NCBI GenBank assembly: GCA_019638495.1
Contig: JAHBTQ010000001.1
Coordinates: 62,001 to 126,000, forward strand
Direction of reading: 5' to 3'
Source of the DNA: Taibaiella sp.
Lineage (GTDB): Bacteria; Bacteroidota; Bacteroidia; Chitinophagales; Chitinophagaceae
Length of the DNA: 64,000 nt
The notes under the pieces are model-generated. The model saw only the letters and a program-made list of their open reading frames with translations, was not told the DNA's origin and did not search any database. Below are positions 50,913 to 59,319 of the stretch, one piece after another (positions within the stretch are counted from its first letter, which is position 1; each line of letters opens with the position of its first letter). Both the position numbers and the translations under genes were made by a program.

Positions 50913-52883
50913 TTAGTCATTGTAAGGATCCATGAAACTTCTTCTTGAATATGCGTGCTTATTCCAAAATTGCCCAGGATTAACGCTTCCTTCCACTTCA
51001 TTACTGTAAATCGCATTATCCACATCTTGTCCTAAAGAATTTTTAAAAAGAAGTTGGGCGCGTAGTTTTGTTTGCATTTCCCCGTGATAAATAGGCGCGC
51101 TAAATTGCCAGAACTCGCCTGATGCAAGGAACAATTGGTGATAACTATTTCCGCACCAACTGCTCGGGAGATATTCTATATCCGCCCATTCTCCATTCGC
51201 CTTCTGAGCCTGAATTTTGAGATATAATCGGCTATCCTGTGCGTCGAAGTAAGCAGTGTCATCAGAATAATTTCGCACCTCTATTTGCATCCCGGCATAA
51301 CCTTGCCATTGGGCTTTTCTCTTTGTGTCGATAACCACTTGTACCACCTTGGGGCCAGCAACCTCTGATGAACTTTTTCTGGAGCTATTATTTGAATGAC
51401 CCCAACCGCCTAGCCCTTGTAATTCCTGCTTGTATGCCGAAGCAGCATAGAAGTAACCGCGGTTCATCCAATCAATATTCAAGTTCCTCTCCCTTTTCCG
51501 GCTTTTTTTCTCTTTCCAGACGATGTCACCGCTACTTGTAATGTAGCAAAGCCTTCCTTTTACAATCGCTATTGTAATGTCTTCGGTAAAACTCCTGCTA
51601 ATGTAATGAAACGAGGGTCGAACCAACTTACCGTTTGTCGAATTCCAGAATCCGTACAAAAACGAATAATCGACATTTTGAGTGCTGATATCTTCGTCGA
51701 AAAAAATCAAATCTCTTGATCGGGTGAGGTGATTGTGAAAGTTATTCAAACAAACTATTGGTTCACAAAGAACATTCCCGTTTGTATCTATTGCCACCCA
51801 GCCACTTGCTATTTCAACGTAAGATATTCCACCCCAAAATAATTGCTCAAGATTTTCATTGAAACCATCAAACAGAATATTCCGGAACACCGAATCACCG
51901 ACTTGTCTTCCGTTGGTATTGATCATCTTCCAAGCTTCGCCAAATTTCACAAATGATCTGTTGTGAGAAAACGATGTCATTTCGCTCCAGGAAGTGTCGC
52001 TAATTACTATTTCTCCTTTTACATCAACTGCCCCCTTATAGTAATGTGGGTAAGGCTGTTTGGAGTTTTCTCTACTCTCATGAGCGATTGCCACAATTGC
52101 CAAACCGTCATGAAATCCTCCATTCATTCTTTCAAGAAAATACTTCTTAGGAGGACAAGTGAATTTTAAGTTCCCTTTGCAGTCTATAATTGCATCAAAA
52201 TTCTCCCAGTTCTTCTCTTCATAAGTCTGATCAAAACGTTCAGCACTTGCATAACCGTTGACAAACACACCAATCCTCTTATATCTCCCATATGGGATTA
52301 CCAACCTACCTGCCGAGTCGATGACGCCTGTTTCAAATTTCTCAACCTGCCCCGAATCCCTGGCGTATGGCAAATGGTCCAAGCCTTCCACAACCAATAG
52401 GCCATTGCTACCGAGTTCCCCGATTTTTGTGAATATTGAATCGGCAATAATTCCTCCGGCTCTATTGATGAGGCAATATTTCCCCGATTCCGTAACGGCA
52501 ACAGCAAATGTGTGAAAGCCAAAAGGTTCAATACTTTTGAAAGAATGTTCGAATGCAATTTTTCCGGCTGTGTCGATAAAGAAAGGCTTGCCGTCGATAA
52601 AAATCCTTGCCATACCTGCAACAAATGAATTTCCGAGGTCAAAACGAGGAGGGATTACCAACCTGCCTTGAAGGTTAACATATCCGTACTTACCATTTAT
52701 CCGAACCGCTGCCCTGCCTTCTGAAAATTGGTTTGCAGCAAGAAACTGCGGCTTTATCATTTCCTTTCCGCTTTTGTCGATATATCCCCACAGACCACCA
52801 CGAAATATCGGATAGAGAGAATTCTGACCAAATAGGTTACTGTTTAGGCATAGCACTACAAGCAAAACCATTAGATATTTCAT
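50913..52883 (-). CDS. Exported WG-repeat protein
   Basis: A 656-residue protein started at MKYLMVLLVVLCLNSNLFGQ, a good signal peptide; the ATG 16 codons upstream adds a polar stretch in front of it. From residue about 25 it is a series of WG/KWG repeats (LWGYIDKSGKEMIKPQF, KYGYVNLQGRLVIPPRF, then more diverged copies) to about 470. The last 180 residues are a different domain with strands (QVVIDTKRKAQWQGYAGMQI, YFDAQDSRLYLKIQ). Likely periplasmic or surface-exposed; WG repeats usually serve binding. The gene is more AT-rich than most here. Confidence 0.82.
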   Translation of the reverse strand: MKYLMVLLVVLCLNSNLFGQNSLYPIFRGGLWGYIDKSGKEMIKPQFLAANQFSEGRAAVRINGKYGYVNLQGRLVIPPRFDLGNSFVAGMARIFIDGKPFFIDTAGKIAFEHSFKSIEPFGFHTFAVAVTESGKYCLINRAGGIIADSIFTKIGELGSNGLLVVEGLDHLPYARDSGQVEKFETGVIDSAGRLVIPYGRYKRIGVFVNGYASAERFDQTYEEKNWENFDAIIDCKGNLKFTCPPKKYFLERMNGGFHDGLAIVAIAHESRENSKQPYPHYYKGAVDVKGEIVISDTSWSEMTSFSHNRSFVKFGEAWKMINTNGRQVGDSVFRNILFDGFNENLEQLFWGGISYVEIASGWVAIDTNGNVLCEPIVCLNNFHNHLTRSRDLIFFDEDISTQNVDYSFLYGFWNSTNGKLVRPSFHYISRSFTEDITIAIVKGRLCYITSSGDIVWKEKKSRKRERNLNIDWMNRGYFYAASAYKQELQGLGGWGHSNNSSRKSSSEVAGPKVVQVVIDTKRKAQWQGYAGMQIEVRNYSDDTAYFDAQDSRLYLKIQAQKANGEWADIEYLPSSWCGNSYHQLFLASGEFWQFSAPIYHGEMQTKLRAQLLFKNSLGQDVDNAIYSNEVEGSVNPGQFWNKHAYSRRSFMDPYND

Positions 52884-53000
52884 ATCTTCTTTTTTTTCGG
52901 TGTTCCATTCGCTAATATATAAGACGAGCATACTAGAACGAGCTTTGAGACCAAAAAATTATTGTGCCAAGGAAAGACTGAAATCTATGATACCCCACTG

Positions 53001-53021
53001 GTCCGCGTTTGCAACGCGGAC
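53001..53021. repeat. REP-like palindrome, apex cgtttgcaacg
   Basis: gtccgcgtt (53001-53009) and aacgcggac (53013-53021) are perfect nine-base arms around tgc. The next palindrome has the same apex with a different stem. Confidence 0.8.
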
Positions 53022-53030
53022 CCACGGCAC

Positions 53031-53045
53031 GGCGTTTGCAACGCC
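53031..53045. repeat. REP-like palindrome, same apex
   Basis: ggcgtttgcaacgcc; perfect six-base arms around tgc, nine bases from the previous palindrome. Around it, 52932-53106 has no gene; a further long inverted repeat (agagcgaaag near 53056 with ctttcgctct near 53090) may form a hairpin. Confidence 0.75.
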
Positions 53046-53106
53046 CTGAAATAACAAGAGCGAAAGCCACATCGCTCTCGCTCTGTTTCTTTCGCTCTCA
53101 TTTAAG

Positions 53107-53171
53107 TCGGGGAGACAGGATTCGAACCTGCCCCCGACCTACGGTTGGGGCCAAACTAGGCATGCTACCGG
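53107..53171 (-). pseudogene. Damaged tRNA-Pro copy C (3' half plus palindrome)
   Basis: Read in the tRNA sense, ccggtag.. to the anticodon (tttgg) resembles the intact tRNA-Pro with a few changes, then the palindrome (53150-53132) replaces the rest of the anticodon loop, the 3' stem and the variable loop, then the T-arm and acceptor 3' strand are identical to the intact gene. The acceptor 5' strand and part of the D-arm are missing. It sits 40 bases downstream of the intact tRNA-Pro. Confidence 0.88.
53132..53150. repeat. Palindrome inside tRNA-Pro copy C
   Basis: ccccgacc-tac-ggttgggg, eight-base arms with one G-T wobble, of the same design as the palindrome in tRNA-Asp copy A and at the same place relative to the anticodon. 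Confidence 0.85.
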
Positions 53172-53174
53172 AAT

Positions 53175-53203
53175 AAAAAAAGCTCAGCATTTCCGCTGAG
53201 CTT
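53175..53203 (-). terminator. Intrinsic terminator after tRNA-Pro
   Basis: aagctcagc-ggaaat-gctgagctt on the minus strand, a perfect nine-base stem followed by a T-run. It separates intact tRNA-Pro from damaged copy C. Confidence 0.9.
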
Positions 53204-53209
53204 CTTGTT

Positions 53210-53284
<75 letters not shown>

Positions 53285-53339
53285 TGCCTTGGTGAAGCTT
53301 TCGCTCCGCTGGCATTTGTATTTGCCGGAAAAAAACCAG

Positions 53340-53429
53340 CGGTGAGGGCGGGATTCGAACCCGCGATACGTATTAACTACGTATGCCAGTTTAGCAAACT
53401 AGTGGATTCGGCCTCTCTCCCACCTCACC
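53340..53429 (-). tRNA. tRNA-Ser (GCU)
   Basis: Complete 90-base class II tRNA: acceptor ggtgagg/cctcacc, anticodon loop ttgctaa with anticodon GCT, long variable arm (atacgta/tacgtat hairpin), T-arm gcgggttcgaatcccgc, discriminator G. Upstream of tRNA-Pro on the same strand, probably cotranscribed. Confidence 0.97.
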
Positions 53430-53471
53430 GTATAACGGCCTTTTTTCTTTTTCCTTATTTCTAAGGGACTG

Positions 53472-53502
53472 CAAAGATAGTAGATTGGATGAAACAACCA
53501 AA
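53472..53502 (-). promoter_or_regulatory. Consensus promoter of tRNA-Ser and tRNA-Pro
   Basis: On the minus strand TTTG (53502 to 53499), exactly 19 bases, then TATCTTTG (53479 to 53472): a perfect TTTG-N19-TAnnTTTG promoter 42 bases before tRNA-Ser. Confidence 0.92.
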
Positions 53503-53578
53503 TCTTCTTATCGAAATACAGTGAAAATCAGTTGCAATTCTCAAAATTGTCGAATTGGCAAATTATCGGATTGTCTAC

Positions 53579-55054
53579 TTAGATACTTGCCATCTGCACC
53601 TTCTGCTGCAGTTCCAGCAGGTTCTCCTTGTACTCAGCATCCGTAGCCATCAGGTTCTCCACCGTTTGGCATGAGTGGATCACCGTAGTGTGGTCAAATC
53701 CGCCAAAGTGATCACCAATGGTCTTGAGCGACTGCTTGGTAAACTTCTTTGCAAAGTACATGGTTATCTGGCGCGCCAGCACCACTTCGCGCTTGCGCGT
53801 TTTGGTAAGCAGGCGGTCGTAAGAAACGTGGTAATAGTCGCACACCATCTTCTGAATGTTCTCGATGGTCATTTCGCGCGCGGCTGTCTTCACAAAGTTC
53901 TTCATCACACGCTTTGCCAGGTCCAGGTCTATTTCCTTCTTATTCAGGGTAGCCTGGGCAAAGAGTGCTATCAGCGCTCCCTCCAGCTCACGTACGTTGC
54001 TCTGTACATTATAGGCCACATAGCGCACTACCTCGTCCGGTATCTCCAGGCCCTCCTGGCGCATTTTCACACGCAGTATTGCCTGGCGCGTTTCGAAGTC
54101 CGGCGCCTGTATGTCGGCGTTCAGTCCCCAGCGGAATCGGCTCAGCAGGCGCTCCTGCATACCTTCAAGGTCGCGTGGAGCTGTGTCGCTGGTCAGGATT
54201 ATCTGCTTACCGTTCTGGTGCAGGTGGTTGAAGATGGCAAAGAATACATCCTGCGTCTTCACCGCAGACACGAAGAGGTGAATATCATCCATTATCAGCA
54301 CGTCTATGAGCTGGTAAAAGTGGATGAAGTCGTTTACCTCGTTATTCTTAGAGTGATCTATGAACTGGTTGATGAACTTTTCCGCGCTTACGTAAAGTAC
54401 AGACTTGTTGGGGTGCTGGCGGCGCACTTCATTGCCTATTGCCTGCACCAGGTGCGTTTTGCCCCAGCCCACACCGCCAAATACCACGAGCGGGTTAAAG
54501 GAAGTAGCACCCGGCTTCTGAGCCACATGTATACCTGCAGAGCGGGCCACGCGGTTACAATCGCCCTCTACATAGTTATCAAATGTGTAGTTGCTATTTA
54601 GCTGCGGGTCTATCTGCATACGCTTCAGCCCCGGTATTGCATATGGAGTTTTGATGCTGTGCGGATCCTGCACCTTCAGCGGCATGTCAACATAGTTATT
54701 GTCATGCGCGGGGCGGCCCGATGTGCTGCCCGGCATATTAACGGATGCACCCTTGCGCGCACCGCTCTCCATCATGATGCGATATTCAAGACGGCCTTCC
54801 TTTCCCAGAACCCGTTTTATTGTTTTACCAAGCAGCTCTACATAATGTTCTTCAAGCCACTCATAAAAGAATTGGCTTGGTACCTGCAGCGTCAGCACAC
54901 TGTCCACCAGGTTCACAGCCTTGATTGGCTCGAACCAGGTCTGGTAAGTGCGCCAGCTCAGGTTGTCTTTAATAATGACAAGACACTTCTCCCAGAGCTG
55001 TTCGGCTTCTGTGAGCAGGTTGTTGCTAAGCGTATTGTAAAGCTTGTTATCCAT
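53579..55054 (-). CDS. dnaA: Chromosomal replication initiator DnaA
   Basis: A 491-residue initiator with all four domains: domain I (1-90, WEKCLVIIKDNLSWRTYQTWF, cited in part), a linker (about 95-145), AAA+ domain with Walker A GGVGWGKT (193-200), Walker B VLIMDDIHLF and the initiator-specific region, and domain IV with the DnaA-box signature FGGFDHTTVIHSCQTV near the C-terminus. dnaN is not next to it; tRNA genes lie downstream. Confidence 0.98.
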   Translation of the reverse strand: MDNKLYNTLSNNLLTEAEQLWEKCLVIIKDNLSWRTYQTWFEPIKAVNLVDSVLTLQVPSQFFYEWLEEHYVELLGKTIKRVLGKEGRLEYRIMMESGARKGASVNMPGSTSGRPAHDNNYVDMPLKVQDPHSIKTPYAIPGLKRMQIDPQLNSNYTFDNYVEGDCNRVARSAGIHVAQKPGATSFNPLVVFGGVGWGKTHLVQAIGNEVRRQHPNKSVLYVSAEKFINQFIDHSKNNEVNDFIHFYQLIDVLIMDDIHLFVSAVKTQDVFFAIFNHLHQNGKQIILTSDTAPRDLEGMQERLLSRFRWGLNADIQAPDFETRQAILRVKMRQEGLEIPDEVVRYVAYNVQSNVRELEGALIALFAQATLNKKEIDLDLAKRVMKNFVKTAAREMTIENIQKMVCDYYHVSYDRLLTKTRKREVVLARQITMYFAKKFTKQSLKTIGDHFGGFDHTTVIHSCQTVENLMATDAEYKENLLELQQKVQMASI

Positions 55055-55679
55055 ATTTATGAAACAACTATCGCTGGTTATTTTCTTTTTTATTACGGAG
55101 GTAACAGAGCCGACGGTGCCACGCCTTGAAACAATTTTTGTTTCCCGGCACCTATCAATTCCCTTACCTAAAGTTATTTGTTTTATTTGAGAAGCCTCAA
55201 CTCTATTTTCACGAAATCAAGGGATCCTTGTTCTTCCGAAACAGGAGGACGAAATTGCTAACATTTTGTTGAAAAAAAAAATCGTTTTCCTCTTGTTTGT
55301 TTCTCCGATACTACAGAATGTGAAAAGAAATTTTTCCTGAAAATTATTTGGTTGTGAAAAGAAAAGTTTTCTATTTTCTCCTCCGCCATTTTTACTTCAC
55401 TTTTTGTAAAAATTTAACTGAACATTCCTCTGAAATCAGCTACCAGTAACGGTTTCAGCCATCACCCACGAAAGTCGCCTTACGCGATATACCACCATTT
55501 GCTCACAAAACAAAATTCGCGTCTGAAATATTTTCAGAAAAAAAATCGACACTTCCCATTTGTTAAAAACGGTTTCGCCCACAAATTTTTCTGCACATCT
55601 TCTTTCAGTTTTTTTATCCGGAAAATAGGTGTAACTAAAGAGCCATGACGCTGCAATTTTTTGCCGTCGCTGAGACAAT
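55055..55679. other. AT-rich intergenic region upstream of dnaA
   Basis: No gene is seen here. The stretch about 55180-55440 is strongly A/T-rich with long A and T runs and contains the 12-base direct repeat tgtgaaaagaaa at 55319-55330 and 55353-55364. No consensus DnaA box (TTATCCACA) is present on either strand. It holds the dnaA promoter region and could include origin-like elements, but this is not shown. Confidence 0.4.
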
Positions 55680-55687
55680 TACTTTTG
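55680..55687 (+). promoter_or_regulatory. -7 element of the rRNA methyltransferase gene
   Basis: TACTTTTG, a full TAnnTTTG match 18 bases before the ATG at 55706. It supports that start over the longer frame from 55661. Confidence 0.6.
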
Positions 55688-55705
55688 TACTCATTTCCAC
55701 CACAA

Positions 55706-56815
55706 ATGAGATATCTCTGGCAGCACATAAATAGCATCACCGCAAACTATGACGGCAGCCTTCCGCTGGTGCACTACCTAAAGCATTACTACAAGCAGTT
55801 CCCTAAACTGGGCAGCCGCGATCGCAGAATGCTGAGCACCATCATATATAGCTGGTATCGCAGCGCCAAAGCAATGGGTGTAGCTGGTACGGAGCATACT
55901 GAGATGGCAGTACGATCCTGTCTCGTTGCCTGTGGGGTAGATTTGGCACCTTTTGAGCGCCTGCTGCCGGACGTTCAGGCACCTGCCTCTGTCGATACCG
56001 AATTACTACTGCCGTCACAACCCGTCATGTCCACCGGAATTGACCGCAGGGCCTGGCTGGGCTCCATGCTTCATCAGCCCGATCTTTTCATAAGGGTCAG
56101 AAAAAACAAAAAGCAGCTCTGCTTGCTACTGGAGCAGCATGGGATTCCCTACTCATTTACGTCAGATGCCTGTTTACGGCTACCCAACGGGGCCGCGGTT
56201 GATAAAATACTGCCAGCAGATAGCTATGTGGTGCAGGATGCATCATCACAGGAAACTGGCAATTACTTTCAACCGGCTGCCGGCCAGCAGTGGTACGATT
56301 GCTGTTCCGGAGCAGGGGGCAAATCGCTCCTGCTTATGGACAAAGGGATAAAAGTAAACCTCACTGTCTCTGACAAACGAGCCAGCATATTGCACAACCT
56401 TGGCGAGCGGTTCAGACTCTATGGCCACAGACAGCCAACATCGATCGTAGCCGACGCATCAGACACCTTGGCACTTACTCGCAGCCTGGGCGACCGGAAG
56501 TTTGACAACATCATCTGCGATGTGCCCTGCAGCGGCAGCGGCACCTGGGCCCGCACGCCTGAGCAACTCTATTTTTTTGACCCTGCCTCAATAGATCAGT
56601 TTAGCACCTTGCAATGCCAGATCGCGACAAATGTCTCAAATTACCTGAAGCCCGGCGGTTCACTTATCTACATCACTTGTTCTGTATTCCGGCAGGAAAA
56701 TGAGCAGGTAGTGGAATCGGTGGCCCGCACAACAGGTCTCACTCTTAAGTCATCCCGGTTGATAAACGGTATTGAAAGGCGGTCAGACAGCATGTTTATC
56801 GCCGTGCTCGGATAA
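55706..56815 (+). CDS. RsmB/NOL1-type RNA cytosine-C5 methyltransferase
   Basis: A 369-residue SAM-dependent enzyme with the two catalytic cysteines of the RsmB/NSUN family: motif IV CDVPCSGSGTWARTPEQ and motif VI YITCSVFRQENE. The SAM site is around YDCCSGAGGKSLLLMD. The N-terminal 150 residues (YLKHYYKQFPKLGSRDRRMLS) replace the NusB-like domain of E. coli RsmB with a shorter helical region. It probably methylates 16S rRNA; the target position is inferred. A -7 element supports the start at 55706. Confidence 0.9.
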   Translation: MRYLWQHINSITANYDGSLPLVHYLKHYYKQFPKLGSRDRRMLSTIIYSWYRSAKAMGVAGTEHTEMAVRSCLVACGVDLAPFERLLPDVQAPASVDTELLLPSQPVMSTGIDRRAWLGSMLHQPDLFIRVRKNKKQLCLLLEQHGIPYSFTSDACLRLPNGAAVDKILPADSYVVQDASSQETGNYFQPAAGQQWYDCCSGAGGKSLLLMDKGIKVNLTVSDKRASILHNLGERFRLYGHRQPTSIVADASDTLALTRSLGDRKFDNIICDVPCSGSGTWARTPEQLYFFDPASIDQFSTLQCQIATNVSNYLKPGGSLIYITCSVFRQENEQVVESVARTTGLTLKSSRLINGIERRSDSMFIAVLG

Positions 56816-56858
56816 GCTTATCAGGCAGTATACCTATTTTTGAATATCATCAGGCTTC

Positions 56859-57503
56859 ATGCAATTGACCCTGCAAAATATAGTCCCTTCCACGCTGGCT
56901 ACCCGCTTGCAAGGTTCAGCATCAGCCATCTGGGGCCGGGAATTGGTATTGCCCATGGGCAGCTGCGTACTGGTGCAGGCGCCATCCGGCACCGGCAAGA
57001 CCACCCTTGTGCAAATATTGTACGGATTGAACAGCAGCTACACCGGACGGCTACTATGGGGCAACACTGAGGCTTCCACGGCCAGTGACAAGATTGTTTC
57101 AGACTTGCGATCGCGACAGGTATCCATCATTTTCCAGGACATGCGGCTGTTCCCGGAACTAAGTGCACGGGAAAACATAGAGTTAAAGCGGGCGCAGACT
57201 GATACGGTACCCGTTGAAATGGTAGAGAGGTGGGCTCTGAGGCTAGGCATTGCCGACAAGATGGATAACCTGGTAAGCACATTGTCCTTCGGCGAGCAGC
57301 AGCGGGTATCCATTATCCGCGGGTTGGCGCAGCCATTCCAATGGCTACTTATGGACGAGCCCTTTAGCCACCTCGACAATCGGAACCGTTCGGCTGCCGC
57401 TGTGCTGATAGCCGAGCGTGTTGCAGAGCAGGGAGCAGGCATGCTGCTGGCCGACCTGGAACCAAATGATCTATTCCCATATAGCCAAACCCTGCAGATG
57501 TGA
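56859..57503 (+). CDS. ABC transporter ATP-binding protein
   Basis: A 214-residue ATPase of the LolD/MacB-like export type: Walker A APSGTGKTT (41-49), Q-loop FQDMRLFPELSARENI, signature LSFGEQQRVS and Walker B WLLMDEPFSHLD. The usual H-loop histidine after Walker B is not seen: the segment reads GAGMLLADLEPNDLF where a His is expected. The next gene starts inside its stop (GTGA), so the two are one transporter. Confidence 0.88.
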   Translation: MQLTLQNIVPSTLATRLQGSASAIWGRELVLPMGSCVLVQAPSGTGKTTLVQILYGLNSSYTGRLLWGNTEASTASDKIVSDLRSRQVSIIFQDMRLFPELSARENIELKRAQTDTVPVEMVERWALRLGIADKMDNLVSTLSFGEQQRVSIIRGLAQPFQWLLMDEPFSHLDNRNRSAAAVLIAERVAEQGAGMLLADLEPNDLFPYSQTLQM

Positions 57504-58678
57504 CGGACAGCACCAAACATATTATCAACAAATTACTGGGTAGCCGAGGGCGTATAAGTGCGTTCGCTGCAACGGCAGTCTTGTTTGTTGGTATCACTCT
57601 GCTGTTGCTCAGCGTGCTCGTCTGGTGGAATTTTTCATTGCTGCTTGCAGGCGAGCGGCAGGATAATCATGCTACCTTCTTTGTGCTGGGCAAGAACATC
57701 ACGGAGCAGAATATGGGGAGCGACAATACATTTTCAGCAACTGAGCTGGCAGAGATAAGGCAAACTTCCGGGGTGATTGACGCAGGCGTGGTTACACCAG
57801 CGCTTTTCCCCGCCTATGCTACCCTGGGCGGCGCTGTGGCTATGGCCACCGACCTGCCGTTAGAAAGCGTGGCCGATAAGTTTCTGGATACCATACCACC
57901 CGGCTGGGGCTGGCGGCCCGGTCAGCGGGAGTTGCCCATATTGGTGTCCTCAAGCTTTTTTGATATCTATAATTATGTTTTTGCGCCTGGCCAGGGTCTG
58001 CCCCAGCTATCGCAGAAGTCAGCAACAATGCTCACATTGAAACTTCAGGTGGGTGGCCCAGCAGGCGGTGCCTACAGCGCACATGTCGTTGGTTTTACCG
58101 AGCGTTTTGGTTCTGTGTTGGTTCCACAATCTTTCATTGAATATAGCAACCGAATGTATGCGCCTGCAATTGAAGCGCGCCCGTCCCAAATAGTCATACA
58201 CGCAGCAGACCCTGCAGAGGAAAAGCTGAATTCGCTTTTCCGGCAAAAAGGTTATTCTATCAATGCACAAAACCTGCGCTGGGCAAGACTGAAGCAAATA
58301 GTTTCTGTCGTTACAGCCACGTCGGGGATCATTGCTTTTTTGCTCACGGCTATTAGCGGCCTGGTGTTTAGCCTGTTTATCCAGCTCACGCTAGCCCGTG
58401 CGCAGCAATCGCTGACACTTTTACGTCAATTAGGATATAGTGCCACTTTCTTGCGTCGCGTTGTTTACCGGAGAATTTTCCCGCTCACTGCAGTAGCTTT
58501 CGCGGTTGCGATGGCAGTAGCACTACTGGTACAGTCTTTTGCAGGAGGTGCCGCTAAAGAACATCAACTCAACTTACCATTCCTTCCGGGCTGGCCCGTG
58601 TGGACGGTTGCCGGCTCGGCGGGTATGATATTAGCGCTATGGCTATGGGTAACTACCCGAAACCTGATCAGGGAATAG
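57500..58678 (+). CDS. ABC transporter permease (FtsX/LolE-like)
   Basis: A 392-residue membrane protein with the FtsX-type layout: one N-terminal membrane helix (about 20-45), a large periplasmic domain (about 46-255) and three C-terminal helices (about 265-292, 320-350, 365-388). The start is GTG at 57500, overlapping the ATPase stop by four bases. The pair could export or release a lipid or lipoprotein; the substrate is unknown. The gene ends overlapping the convergent membrane-protein gene by 11 bases. Confidence 0.85.
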   Translation: MTDSTKHIINKLLGSRGRISAFAATAVLFVGITLLLLSVLVWWNFSLLLAGERQDNHATFFVLGKNITEQNMGSDNTFSATELAEIRQTSGVIDAGVVTPALFPAYATLGGAVAMATDLPLESVADKFLDTIPPGWGWRPGQRELPILVSSSFFDIYNYVFAPGQGLPQLSQKSATMLTLKLQVGGPAGGAYSAHVVGFTERFGSVLVPQSFIEYSNRMYAPAIEARPSQIVIHAADPAEEKLNSLFRQKGYSINAQNLRWARLKQIVSVVTATSGIIAFLLTAISGLVFSLFIQLTLARAQQSLTLLRQLGYSATFLRRVVYRRIFPLTAVAFAVAMAVALLVQSFAGGAAKEHQLNLPFLPGWPVWTVAGSAGMILALWLWVTTRNLIRE

Positions 58679-59180
58679 CATCGGCGTCTGTCTCCACCAG
58701 CTCGCGCTCATCCACAAAAACATTTTCATCACCTGCATCCCTCACCAGGCCAGCTTGAAAGTAGTCTTTATAGTTGCGGATGACGTAAATGATATTGCAT
58801 ACGACTGCAATAATAATTACCCACTGAGAGATTGACGAAATATCAGCAGAGAAAAAGAACTTCGCTAATACTCCAATCGGCGGAAGATGCTCATATCCCA
58901 CATAGTAGTGCTGGTTGGCAATTAGGAACGCCAGGCTGATGCAATAAAACAGAATAGAAAAGACAATATTAAAAACATGGAAGGGCAGGCGATTTTCATA
59001 CCCGGGCCAGAAAAACTGCCGAATGGAAACGATGGACGTAACCAACAATATGATGTTGATTACAGAAAACACTGTGGCACCCATTCTTACACCGCTATTG
59101 GCCCGGAAGTCTACTGCAAAAACTACGAGCGGAAGCAATGTCGCCAGAAAAATAAAAGCTATTTTTTTTACAAGGGACAT
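58668..59180 (-). CDS. Hypothetical membrane protein (170 aa)
   Basis: From MSLVKKIAFIFLATLLPLVV it has four hydrophobic segments (about 4-24, 33-52, 65-85, 112-132) and an acidic soluble tail (DAGDENVFVDERELVETDADAIP, cited in part). The frame also allows a start at 59228 with 16 polar residues in front. No family is recognised. Confidence 0.68.
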   Translation of the reverse strand: MSLVKKIAFIFLATLLPLVVFAVDFRANSGVRMGATVFSVINIILLVTSIVSIRQFFWPGYENRLPFHVFNIVFSILFYCISLAFLIANQHYYVGYEHLPPIGVLAKFFFSADISSISQWVIIIAVVCNIIYVIRNYKDYFQAGLVRDAGDENVFVDERELVETDADAIP

Positions 59181-59319
59181 AGAAAAGTGTTGGTATACAA
59201 ATCTATTATTCCCGCCCATGTAACGCAATACTAATTAACTAAATTACATTTCATTTACTCCGCATTAACAGTCGAATGACACTTATACCAAAGATGAAAG
59301 GTAAAATATTCATAGCCGG

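Noticed and set aside
53340..53429. Palindrome inserted in tRNA-Ser, as in the damaged copies.
   Set aside because: The extra hairpin is the normal long variable arm of class II tRNA-Ser, and the rest of the cloverleaf is complete.
55180..55440. A replication origin next to dnaA.
   Set aside because: No DnaA box of the usual consensus could be found on either strand; kept only as a region worth checking.
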